64,000 nt of DNA from Salvator merianae (Eukaryota > Chordata > Lepidosauria > Squamata > Teiidae), in the NCBI GenBank assembly GCA_003586115.2, contig QVOM02000029.1:29584429-29648428 (forward strand), written 5' to 3'. The position numbers were made by a program, and so were the translations under genes. The notes under the pieces were generated by a model that saw only the letters and a list, made by a program, of their open reading frames with translations, made no database searches and was not told the origin of the DNA. This document shows, in pieces, positions 36,253-45,719 of the stretch. Positions within the stretch are counted from its first letter, which is position 1. Each line of letters opens with the position of its first letter.

Positions 36253-36345
36253 CGATTCTGCACTGGCCAGAATACCAGACCAGCAAGCATTCAGGGGCCT
36301 CCCTTAGTCTACATCAGTGTCTGAAAGTGAGGCTCTTAGTACGTT
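36253..36345. repeat. Short repeat shared with 7.2 kb
   Basis: GATTCTGCACTGGCC, AGAATACCAGACCAGCAAGC and TTAGTCTACA resemble blocks near 7,207-7,290 (ATTCCACACTTGCTGG, ACCAGACCAGCAGGTA, GCAGTCTACA). The order is conserved, so the two are probably copies of one repeat, possibly MITE-derived. Confidence 0.4.
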
Positions 36346-36349
36346 TGGT

Positions 36350-37540
36350 GGTCCAGTATGACAACCAGTGTGAAATTGCCAGAGTCTCTTTCCAAACGTT
36401 ATTCTTAAAGGAAGGCAAACAGCAGTCTAAGCTGGCTTGACAACAGCATAATGTAGAAAAGATTGTAGAACATGAAACAGGAAGAAGACAGAAAATCTGG
36501 AAGACAAAGAGACCTTTTACTAAAGCAGGAACACTCCCTGTGGAATTAGGCTAAGTAAGCTTCTGACTAACTTCTTTCCTTACTTTGCTGTGGCTACAAG
36601 AGTGTATAGGTAGGATGTGAAAAGTAGTTCCCAGTACTTATTCTAAAGGTTCCCAGCTGACTGCAGTTTCTAGCTCTCAGAAGTCTAAAGCATCTGTCTG
36701 AAGTGCTAGGACCTGGGCATCTGACTTGATAGGGATTTCAGTGGATCCTCTGTTTCCCAAGAAAGCAGCAACTTCAGTGGAGATTTTTCTAAAGTCAAAT
36801 GTGTAGGAACTGATCCAAAAGAAAGCATACATTGATCAAGAAACTGGATACTGAACTTTTAAACACAGATGGGATACTGAATTCGTGGTCCAGGTGCTGC
36901 CAATGGAGAAGAAGGATTGAAGGAGTGAGTTGCATTATGGGGCTCCTTTAGAGAATGGGCCAATAGAACCATATGACCTAAACTAAAGCTATTTGGCTTC
37001 CTGCTCTGGATTATTTTGACCTCATCAGTGCAAGCTTGATGGCTCCCGGAATATGTGCTTGATTAAATCTGCTTTCTGGTTTTGTTGGCTATGTACAATG
37101 CAGTGGCTTGCACTAGCTATGCCCATTAACTGCAGAATTGTGTACACTAAGCAAAACTAACTCCAAAATAAATACATAATTTGTTCAAAGTTTTCTTTTA
37201 AAAATTGCAAACTTACATGCAAAGCGGAATTAGATTACTGTATTGTACCAAATGAAATTTGACAGATTAAGCTATTCCTAGCTAATATTTATGCAGAATT
37301 CCAGCAGCCATTATACACAACATAGGGGAGTTAGGGCCTATCTTTATTTATTTAATTATTTAATTAAGAATTTATATCCTACCCTTTACCAAGCAACTAA
37401 TAATTTGCTAAAATTTATATTCAGTTATACTTTCAATGATCATGAGATGATTTGTGAGATTATATTACACCAGGTACTGCTCAAGATCAGAATCCTTAAT
37501 ATATCGTTCTTATTAGATCATTTTCAGAATCTCTGACATT
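36350..37540. other. Non-coding DNA
   Basis: No gene. A short minus-strand L2-like tail (TTTATTTATTTAATTATTTA then TTTATATCCTACCC) may lie at about 37,340-37,390. The 81-codon plus frame at 37,291-37,536 overlaps it and is not a gene. Confidence 0.4.
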
Positions 37541-37647
37541 AATATTTATTTATTTATATACTGTATTTCACCTGCTTCTTAACAACTCATGGTGGCTAAT
37601 AACTAGGAGCAGTTAATAATCTATGTTATGGTTGTAGAACTGTCATT

Positions 37648-38166
37648 GGTCATATCTGTACTACCTGAGCTTTTCCAGTCTACACAGCATGGGCCAGTGG
37701 CTGCAGGCCACGCTGGGGTGGACTAGTGGTAGCTGCATTTGGATGGTCCATCTTGTCCCAGCCCCAGCCACTGGCTTGGAAAGCTTGGATCAGCTTTCAA
37801 AGCTGGCACCCAGCCTTCAAAAGTGGGAGAACTTTTGATCTTGGCCATCCGTTCCCAGCCAGGCCCTTTTCAGTGGCACACCAACTTCTGGTGTCACTTC
37901 AAAAAGGCACCTCCTGGCACACTGTTGAAAAGGTTCCACCATCATATTCCAGACTATAGACTATGGGTATGTGCTATATGTATGCCCTTCATAGTCTGAA
38001 ATACAGAGCCTGGTCTGGTTGTGGCACTCTATTCCAGTCCATAGCCTTGTCCAGTGCGGACAAAGCATACAAGGAGAAGACTAGGCCTTCTCCATTTTGC
38101 ACTAGCGTGTGGAGTAGCCCCCAGACTCCTACTTGTTCTGGACTTCAGATAAATATGGAAAGGGCC
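37648..38166. mobile_element. Probable PIF/Harbinger-like MITE, about 519 bp
   Basis: The left end GGTCATATCTGTACTACC resembles the 2,103 element's GGTCATTTCTGCACTTACC. The right end GGAAAGGGCCC is the reverse complement of GGGCCCTTTCC. The interior has TTTGCACTAGCGTGTGGAG, as in other family members, and a hairpin-like CAGACTATAG..CATAGTCTG near 37,950-38,000. No convincing target duplication is seen, so the exact ends are uncertain. Overlapping frames of 77-94 codons lack known domains. Confidence 0.5.
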
Positions 38167-38510
38167 CTTATGTACAACAGCAGACTGATGCTTCTTGCAA
38201 GAGTTAAGTTCTACCAAAACAGCACACAAAATAAAACCTGTGAATAGCAGGGAAGCCAGAAAATAGCACTTTCTTACCCCCAGTGTTTAACCCTCCACTA
38301 AAACCTTCTGCTGTCTGTGGCAAAACCTGAAAATGTGCACCTCTGGTGAACATTTTCTTTCATCTTACAGTGAAGGGTAGTCACAAGCCCTCTACTGGAA
38401 GTACAAAATACTTAAGGTTCGCAAAACCTCAGGTAATAAGGGACAACTATATTCAGTTTTATCAAAAAAATTCTACTGAGCAACATTTCCAACATGATCA
38501 TGAGAACAAA

Positions 38511-38640
38511 GGCTCTTTCTGCACTAACCCTTATTCTGAATTATATCCATGAATAGGGGCCTACCATCTGCATGCTAGTGCAGACAATGGTAGGTCCTGG
38601 ATGGGGCTTGCCATAGTCTACTCCAGCGTGTGGCTACTGC
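38511..38640. mobile_element. Partial MITE, left half, CTTTCTGCACT family
   Basis: GGCTCTTTCTGCACTAACCC, ATTCTGAATTATATCC, GAATAGGGGCCTACCATCTG and CATGCTAGTGCAGACAATGG follow the left half of the 20,561-20,740 element, and TTGCCATAGTCTACTCC starts the second half. The right terminus is missing. Confidence 0.7.
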
Positions 38641-38880
38641 CTCGTACAATCAACCAGGAAAACACTGCTGCAGATAAAAGTCATTTTGTCTGCACATAGC
38701 TGCTATTTTTCCAACAGCTACCTTTTCCACCTCCTCACACAAGCTGTCACTCACATGGGTGTGACTGCAGTCAAACCAGAAGTTAAAGATCATAGGGAGA
38801 GTAATGCAATTTTTTCTGACATTTTGCAATACAGAAGCAGCCTGTCATTGCCTTTTTCTGGGAAAAAAATTGGGCACTAA

Positions 38881-38930
38881 AGCTTATGAATGCAAAGCAG
38901 ACGGTCTACAGCTGAGCTACAGCAACTCCC
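38881..38930 (-). mobile_element. tRNA-Ala-like SINE head fragment
   Basis: The reverse complement contains TAGCTCAGCTG, a perfect match to the pol III A box (TRGYNNARNNG), followed by GTCTGCTTTGCATTC, which resembles the tRNA-Ala anticodon arm with TGC. The D arm is imperfect and no B box or acceptor closure follows, so this is a truncated tRNA-derived SINE or tRNA pseudogene and not a working tRNA gene. Confidence 0.6.
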
Positions 38931-39399
38931 TATTTTATTAAACCAAACACTACTATCAGAGCTATTCTGTACCAAGAATTCTTCCTCTATGATGAATGAC
39001 TCTATGTAACAGAATTTTACATTAGTTTTGTTTATTTTCTTAATCTCAACAACGCCAGGAAAAATAACAAGACAAACTAGAATATTTACTCACAAGAAAG
39101 TACAAATGAAGCTGAATCCTAGATAAGTGTGTGCATAGGGAGTGTGCAGGTTCCTTGGACTGTTAGTTGGAACATGATTTGAAAAGAGCAACATTACATC
39201 TAAAATCTAACAGTCATTTCTGCATCTAAAAATACTTAGGGCAAACTGCTTTATAAATAATGGAAGAAAGCATTTAAGTACAGACTGCAGCATAAACTCC
39301 TATCCCTTACTTCAATAAACACTCTTATATTTATAACATATGTAACAGGCCTATTAAACCTTCCTTCGGTATAAGAAACAGGAAAACCCAAGGACATTT

Positions 39400-39720
39400 T
39401 GTCACTGATCTTTTCCTAGTCCAATCCAGCAGCGGTTCAGCAGCTGTACTGTTCCAACTGTCCCAGAACGATCTGTTGGCACTTGCATGGCTGTTCCGAG
39501 ACAGCCACAATGCCAACCCTGAAGATCATATGATCTTCAGAGCTAGCCTCCATGTTCATCAACAGGTAGGAACTAAAGTTCCTAGCCTTGGAACTCCAAG
39601 GGGAAATGGGTCTTTCTGCTAAACTGGCCCTGTCATATCAAACTAGGTGACCACTTTGGGCTACCTAGTTCAGTTTATATTCCATCCAGTGCAGACGAAG
39701 CAGTGTGGGAAACAGAGGGC
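39400..39720. repeat. Probable MITE-derived repeat block
   Basis: GGAACTAAAGTTCCTAGCCT near 39,570 and CTGCTAAACTGGCCCTGTCA near 39,620 match blocks of the 19.15-19.58 kb repeat in the same order. No clear termini were found. Confidence 0.45.
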
Positions 39721-40813
39721 CAGAAGAGGTCTAAGCCATACACTGCACCACAAGTGTGGAAATGTCCCAGGGCCTTTTTGCTCTTGCCTGGTTGTGATCT
39801 GAACCAAAGGATCTGGGTCAGCAAGGCCCACTGATTTATTACTTTATTTATTATTTGCATTGTTATCCTGCCCTATACCCGGGCTACAACATTAAAAAGC
39901 AAATATAAAAATGAACATACTAAAACAATAACAGTGTCTGAAAATGGGGAGGGAAGCTATTTTCTTATTTAGCCAAAGTCCAGGACAAAGAGGTGCTTCT
40001 TCACTGCTTTCCTAAACTTGTCAACTGAAGGTGCATGACTCACCTCAGTGGGGAGACAACTGCATAATCACTGAGAAGGCCCTAACACAGCTGCCCATCC
40101 TGTTTTCTACTGAGGGTGGTGGTACAACCAGGAGGATCTCCCTTACTGATCTTAAGGCACAGGCAGAACAATATGCAAGAAGGCATTCCTTTAGATATTT
40201 GGGGCTCAAGTCATTTAGGGCCTTATAAGTTAAGTTTAACTCCTTGAATTGAGCTTGGTAGCAAACCGGCAGCCAGTGCAGCTCTTTTAAGACCAGTGCG
40301 TCTGGCTATCTATCCTGATCAGCAATCTAGCAGCTGCATTCTACACCAGCTGCAGCTTCCGAACCATCTTCTAGTGCAGCCCCATGTAGAGCCCCATGTA
40401 GAGCGCATTACAATAGTCCAGTTTGGAAGTTACCAGAGAATGAATAACTGTGACCAAAAGTGTGCTCTCTGTCCAAAAGGGGCCTTAGCTATCGAACCAG
40501 CCGTAGTTGGAAATAGGCACTCTGGGCCACAGCCTCCACCTGAGGTTCATGCGTCAGCACAGAGTCCAAGAGCACCACCAGATTTCACACCTGTCCCTTC
40601 CAGGGCATTACAACCCCATCAAGGACAGGACGCCTCCCACAGACCTTACAATACACAGCACCCTACAACCTAAAGCACCCTCCAACACAGAGCAACTCTG
40701 TCTTGTCTGGATTCAGCTTCAACCTACTGGCCTCCACCCAGCCCATTACTGCTTCCAGGTACCTGTTAAGCACTTCAGCCAGAGTCAGATGGCATAGAGA
40801 GATAGAGCTGGGT

Positions 40814-41169
40814 GTCATCTGCATATTGATCATACCTCACTCCAAATCTCCTGATGACCTCTCCCAATGGCTTCATTATAGATATTAAAGAGCATGGGAG
40901 TCTTTTACGTTCTGCCTTTTTAAAAAATTGTTGCAACCCACCCTGAGACCTTCGGGTAGAGGGTGGGATGAAAATGCAACTAAATAAATAAATAAAGATC
41001 GACCCCTGAGGAGCCCACAAGTGAATTCCGAGGATGTCGAGCAAGAATCTCCCACTATCACTCTCTGGGATTGGCCTTGGAGATAGGAACGGAACCAGTG
41101 CAAAACACTGCCTCCAACTCCCAAACTCTGTAGCCTTTCAAAAGCTGCTGAGAGATCAAAAAGAACCAA
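40814..41169 (-). pseudogene. L2 reverse transcriptase fragment
   Basis: The minus strand encodes VLFDLSAAFERLQS (finger/palm region with the first catalytic Asp), VGGSVLHWFRSYLQGQSQRV, and, after the insertion, SIMKPLGEVIRRFGV and DQYADDTQLYL. YADD (40,814-40,825) holds the second pair of catalytic aspartates, so both catalytic motifs are still readable. The PQGSV motif region is interrupted by the foreign 3' tail, and the frames on either side differ. The normal enzyme primes on nicked target DNA. This copy cannot. Confidence 0.85.
40898..40996 (+). mobile_element. L2-type LINE 3' tail inserted antisense in L2 RT
   Basis: TTGTTGCAACCCACCCTGAG, ACCTTCGGGTAGAGGGTGGG, ATGAAAATGC and an (AATA)n tail lie in plus orientation within the minus-strand L2 copy, between the GS of its PQGS motif and the MKPLGE motif. 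The fragment is the same subfamily as 5,200-5,331. A target duplication is not obvious. Confidence 0.8.
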
Positions 41170-41727
41170 CAGGGTTGCACTCCCCCATCTCTCTCCTGGA
41201 GAAGGTCATCAACCAGGGTGACCAAGACAGTTTCCATGCCATATCTGGGTCTGAAATGGGTCCAGATAATCAGTTTCTCCCAAGCATGCCTGCAGTTGAG
41301 CAGCCTAAGTTCTCACCAATACCTTGCCCAAAACGTTATATTGGTACCAGGTAATAGTTAAAATCTTCCGGATCCAGGAAGACCCTCTTGAGGAGGGGTT
41401 GTACCATCACATCTTTAAGAGCCAGCAGGACCACCCCATCTCTCAAAGAGGCATTCACTACTCCCTGGACCCATCTAGTCATACTTTGCCAGCTACCTTT
41501 TATCAGCCAAGAAGGGCAAGGATCCAGAAGTCATGTTGTCGCCTGAACTCCAGCTAGCAGCATGTCCACATCTTCAGGCCACAACAATTGAAATTGATCC
41601 CAAATAACTGAACAAGAAGGTTCTCTGGACACTTCCTCTAGACTATTCCCAATTGTGACATCCAATCTCCCACAAATTTGTCACAATAGATATTGTATGG
41701 CCATTGCTCATGCTCCATCAGTCTAGA

Positions 41728-42211
41728 TCATATAAGGCCATTCAACATCTGGAAGACCTCCGCTAGACAGCTACTCAAGGATGCAATGGTGGGAGAGAAA
41801 AACCTCCTTTTGGCTGCTGCCACTGCCACACGGTTGGTACTATAGTGTTCTCTGACCTGTGTTCGATCAGACTCACAGTGGTATTTACTCCACCTGCACT
41901 CTAGCCATTGACCTTCCTGCTTCATCACCTGTAGCTCCATGGAATACCAGGGTGCTTTACGGGCTCTACAGGTACACCAAGGGCAATTGGGAACTATCAT
42001 GTCAATGCCCCTGCTCATTTCCCAATTCCGGAGACCAGAGCCTCTTCAGTAGCACCATCCATGCCAACCAGAAACCCCCCCCCAGAGCATTCAGGAATTG
42101 CTCAGGTTCCATGAGTCTCCAGGGGGTGGACCATCTCAATACGTCCCCCATCCCTGCAGTGGGGAGCCATCCGCTGCAAGTTCCAGTCTCACCAGTGAAT
42201 GATCCATCCAT
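41728..42211 (-). pseudogene. L2 ORF2 linker fragment
   Basis: The frame at 41,728-42,018 reads APWYSMELQVMKQEGQWLE, then CESDRTQVREHYSTN and AAKRRFFSPTIASL. This is the conserved region between endonuclease and reverse transcriptase of L2-type proteins. The upstream frame (42,002-42,211) is in another register, so a frameshift separates them. Confidence 0.75.
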
Positions 42212-42256
42212 GACAATGGGCTAACCAGCTCTGAGGAAAAAAACAGATCAAAGGTA

Positions 42257-42724
42257 TCACCTGCTATGTGAATTCAGCCCATTACATACTGAGGCAGCCC
42301 CATGCTTGTCACGGAGGCCATGAAGAGCTGAGCCAGCATAGCCCCTGGAACAGTGCTGCACCAAACAGCCTCGGGGACAAAGCTGGGTAAGACTAGGCCC
42401 GGCCAGTTCATCTACCCAGGTCTCAGCAATATATGTCAGATCAGCCCCTTCATCCAGGATCAAGTCACGGATGAATGATGTTTTGTTCTGGATTGACCTG
42501 GCATACAAGAGCAGCACTGCCAGGGCAGTGGGCCAGTTGACAGGTCTCCCCAAACTCTGCCAGTTGGGAGGCAGAACAGAAGGAGTGATAGCTCTAATAC
42601 AACTAACACTCTTTCTCCTAATCTGTCTTTGCTGCCTCCCAGCACTGTATCTTCTTCTGCCCATCACGACCATGATGGTAGCCCCCTGATACACTTCTCC
42701 CCCTCCTACTCTGCTTTGGCACAA
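42257..42724 (-). pseudogene. L2 endonuclease fragment
   Basis: A 155-codon frame, the longest in the window. Its middle carries LLLYARSIQNKTSFIRDLI and DEGADLTYIAETWVDE, the start of the apurinic-type (exonuclease-endonuclease-phosphatase fold) endonuclease of L2-type ORF2. The N and E of the catalytic motifs remain (ARSIQNK; ETW). After a PRGCLVQHC stretch the frame loses similarity, and the C-terminal half of the domain is missing from it. It is a remnant of a retrotransposon protein, not a host gene. Confidence 0.85.
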
Positions 42725-43274
42725 TATTACCTTTCCACAAAACAGAACACTTTTTATATAAGATAAAACAATATTAAACAGTAAACAAGTTAAAAAACAG
42801 TTCTAAAAACACTCAACCCCTCCCTCCCAAAATTAAAAACTCCCACTACTCAGCCACCCTCCCCTTAAAAACACACACAGAAGCCAGACAAAGGAGTGTC
42901 ACCCCTTCGGTGGCAACCCCTCCAGTGGCAACTCTGCTACCACAAGCAGTGAGCTTATGTAGGCCTAGAGAGCCAGCAGGTATTAATTAATGGTAAATCA
43001 TGATCTGAAACAGCACCATCTACACAGCAGAACTGGTCCATACAGCCCCACATTGTCTCTGAAGTGCACACAATCTTAGAGATCAGGCTCCGAGGACTTT
43101 GAAGGGTTAGGAACAAACGTTCCTAGCTTCAGAGCCCCCAGGGTTTCCACTTTGGTGGCATGCTTTGGTGCACCACTGAAACAAGTCCTCTAGTAGTTCA
43201 GAAAACGGAGGCATGCCTTGGCACACCTCCATGATCTAGATCAGCCAGTAGTCTTCGATGTTGAGGACTACAGG

Positions 43275-43307
43275 TAATCCAGATCAGGGGCATCCTGATC
43301 TGGATTA
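43275..43307. repeat. Perfect 14-bp-arm inverted repeat
   Basis: TAATCCAGATCAGG (43,275-43,288), a 5-bp loop, then CCTGATCTGGATTA (43,294-43,307). It lies in the GC-richer block that ends at the MITE terminus at 43,519 and is probably part of that element. Confidence 0.9.
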
Positions 43308-43318
43308 TGTTCAATCTT

Positions 43319-43467
43319 CTGTGGACAGAGAGTACTAGAAGTGGATGGGCCTTTCTGATCCACACTAATGTAAGGCCAGCAGAGGCCAGCAGAGGCCCTG
43401 TGGACAGAGAGTACTAGAAGTGGATGGGCCTTTCTGATCCACACTAATGTAAGGCCAGCAGAGGCCC
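43319..43467. repeat. Two-copy tandem duplication of about 70-79 bp
   Basis: CTGTGGACAGAGAGTACTAG begins copy 1 at 43,319 and copy 2 at 43,398. The copies appear identical over about 69 bp, and copy 1 has an additional 10-bp AGAGGCCAGC repeat at its end. The near absence of differences implies a recent duplication. Confidence 0.9.
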
Positions 43468-43497
43468 TGAAAAGGACCATGAGGTCTCCTGATACTA

Positions 43498-43519
43498 GAG
43501 GTAAGTGCAGAAAGGTCCC
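43498..43519. mobile_element. MITE right terminus, CTTTCTGCACTTA family
   Basis: The reverse complement of the end reads GGGACCTTTCTGCACTTACC. The block upstream (about 42,985-43,498) has the AGGAAC..GTTCCT module near 43,109-43,125, as in the 2.1-kb element, so it is probably the same element. Its left end was not located. Confidence 0.6.
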
Positions 43520-43524
43520 TTTAT

Positions 43525-45500
43525 CATAACTGTACAGGCAACACAAATTTTTAAAATTCAGTTCTATAACTGTTATGTGAGACATACAGTTCATGCTCTG
43601 CTTCACTGTCACCACACTACAATAATCTATTCTACTAATGAAAAGCACTTTTACATCCTCCACTATGAAATATTGTAAATTTGTTGCATTTTTTATGTAT
43701 ACATTTTCTGCAGGTATGACCTACTACTGCAGTTACTAAGTATAAAGCAAGAAGCTACACAACTGTTTTAGTATTTAACTCATAATCAAACTTCCTCTTA
43801 TAAAAATATGAACTCAAAAAACCCACATAGAATTCAAATTATTTGCAACAGCACAATGCTACATTTTTAAATTAATAAGCATAAGCATAGCCAGAGGGAA
43901 AATCTTTTTTTACCCTCTGGAAAGCACGGTTTGCTTACTATCACAGATGGAACTCAAGCACAGGCTTTTTTTAATCAAGTAGAGATTGCAACCATTTTGT
44001 CCCAAGACAGATGCAAAAATGGGACAGCAGAAACCTTCCACAATCACAGAGTTGCATTTGCAAATGCCACTGCTACTCCCTAGAGCTATCCATGTGTCAT
44101 GTGGCATGAATTTCCAGGATAATTTCATTATTGTACATCATCTCTCTTACACTAGGCCCTTCAAAAAGTAACAACTTTGCTTTCATATAACTTTACAACT
44201 TACATGCATCCAAAGAAAGCAGAGAATACATCTAAAACAAGACTTCCATTCTTAAAAAAATGAAAAGTATTAAAGGAATATGTCATGTTATTTAAACAGT
44301 CAAAAGGCCACATGAGTGTAATACTTACACATCTGAGGAGAAAATAGTAATTGCACTAATGTTACAAAAGTACTTTGTAAACAGCCATTTAATTAGCCAA
44401 GCCAAAAGCTGCAATTCAGATGAGCTTTTGCTCAGCTTTGATCAGGTGGTTATTGACAATGTTTTCATGCATGAAGATGCTACTGAAAGAGGCAATATTG
44501 GGGATTACTTGCTGCATAAATAATCAAAGCAAATAATACTACTGTTTATCATTTCAACAGGACTTTTAATTTGCAAAGTGCTTTTATAATCCTTATTGTG
44601 TGTGATTTTACATCCTATGAGGCAAGTTATTCCTGCACCTGCTTATCAATTCACAGGTCTTGGCCTAGAAAGACTTTTACCAACTCTGCCCAGTTTGCTG
44701 GCTACACTGTATAAAATTCTGATCTTGGTTCAGTTCTTCATACCTAACTACTTCTGAGACAGCTTACTAAAATAGAATACATATGTGTGAAGCTGCTCCT
44801 GAAGACAGAAAGCCCAATTGGTTCAAAGCCATGGAAAGATTTATTCCTGGGCTTAGGTTCTAGAGTATGTTACACATGTATATTTTGTATTTTTTTTTAT
44901 TTATTGCATTTAATACTCTGATTTTGTGGTTACAACACTACCTGGAGTACCAGTTAAGAGCATAAAAATATTGAAATCGAAATCTCAAAACAGTACTCCA
45001 GTCAATGAAACACAAAAACTATTTAAACGTTAAAAAAATAAAAAGATTTCATTCTCTAAGTGAGGCCTGGGTTTTTAAATACCTGAACAGTTTGAGCATG
45101 TAGCAGCTAAAGAATTCCTTTATCTCACATGAACCTGGTAATTAACTTTGTTCTGCTTTGGAAAATCTCCACACTGTCTCCTCACCAACAGAGTCCAAGA
45201 AAGAAAACAAAAAAAGGGAAGGCGATGGTTCCATAATAGTGGTGAAACTGTTTCTCATATTAGAACCATGTAGTCTCTCCATTTCCATATTTAAATAGAC
45301 TAGCATTTTTACTGAGACATCCAGTAATTTATTTTTTTAATGATGCTGCAGCTTTCTAAGGCAATCCCGCAATTACTTTTAGGGGTCTAAGGAGACTTCT
45401 ATTCTAGGATAACATAGCCCCTGCCCCCTGGAATGCTCTGTCTGCATGGACTGAGCAATACAGTGCGATAAGGCACTGAAAGTCAGTGCTCTACCCAGCA
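43525..45500. other. Non-coding DNA, mostly unique in appearance
   Basis: No gene. A MIR-like antisense fragment may lie at about 44,565-44,650 (CAAAGTGCTTTTATAATCC, then CATCCTATGAGGCAAG). The sequence near 44,430-44,530 carries CTTTGATC and ATAATCAAAG, which resemble TCF/LEF sites, but this is weak evidence. Confidence 0.4.
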
Positions 45501-45512
45501 ATTGGAAGGATC

Positions 45513-45568
45513 CACATGGGCTTTGAAGGCTGCGCACACCTGTCACATGGGCTTTGAAGGCTGCGCAC
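45513..45568. repeat. Two-copy 31-bp-period tandem repeat
   Basis: A perfect 25-bp unit starting CACATGGGCTTTGAAGG occurs at 45,513-45,537 and 45,544-45,568. It sits inside a GC-richer block that ends at the MITE terminus at 45,715. Confidence 0.9.
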
Positions 45569-45698
45569 TGAACTGGGAGTGGCTATCTAAGTGTGGATCG
45601 CCCTATCTTATCTCAGTGGCAACCAATCCTGGTATGGGACAGGGTGCAGATCCCCAGCATGGGACAGATTACATATTCCAAGCCAGGGCATGAGGATG

Positions 45699-45715
45699 AA
45701 AGTGCAGAAACAGCC
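45699..45715. mobile_element. MITE right terminus, CTTTCTGCACTT family
   Basis: The reverse complement reads GGCTGTTTCTGCACTTT. The GC-richer block to the left (about 45,420-45,700) is probably the body of the element. A left terminus near 45,432 (TGCTCTGTCTGCATGG) is only weakly similar. Confidence 0.5.
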
Positions 45716-45719
45716 TGAA

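Larger units (their letters stand above)
39830..42900 (-). mobile_element. L2-type LINE, the longest copy (about 3 kb), inactive
   Basis: On the minus strand the element runs from a 5' portion (about 42,730-42,900), through an endonuclease segment (42,257-42,724), a linker (41,728-42,211) and the reverse transcriptase (about 40,800-41,170), to the 3' untranslated region and an AATAAATAA-like tail at 39,838. The L2 clade is indicated by the motif set (ARSIQNKTSFIRDLI, APWYSMELQVMK, RSYLQGQSQRV, YADDTQLYL). The open frame is broken by stops, frameshifts and an antisense L2-tail insertion at about 40,898-40,996, so no working protein is made. The 5' boundary is uncertain. Confidence 0.9.

Noticed and set aside
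38881..38930. Functional tRNA-Ala gene
   Set aside because: Only the A box and part of the anticodon arm are present. There is no B box and no acceptor stem, so a SINE or pseudogene fragment fits better.
42257..42724. Longest open frame in the window as a host gene
   Set aside because: Its residues match the start of an L2-type endonuclease and its neighbours on the same strand are other parts of the same LINE. It is a decayed transposon frame.
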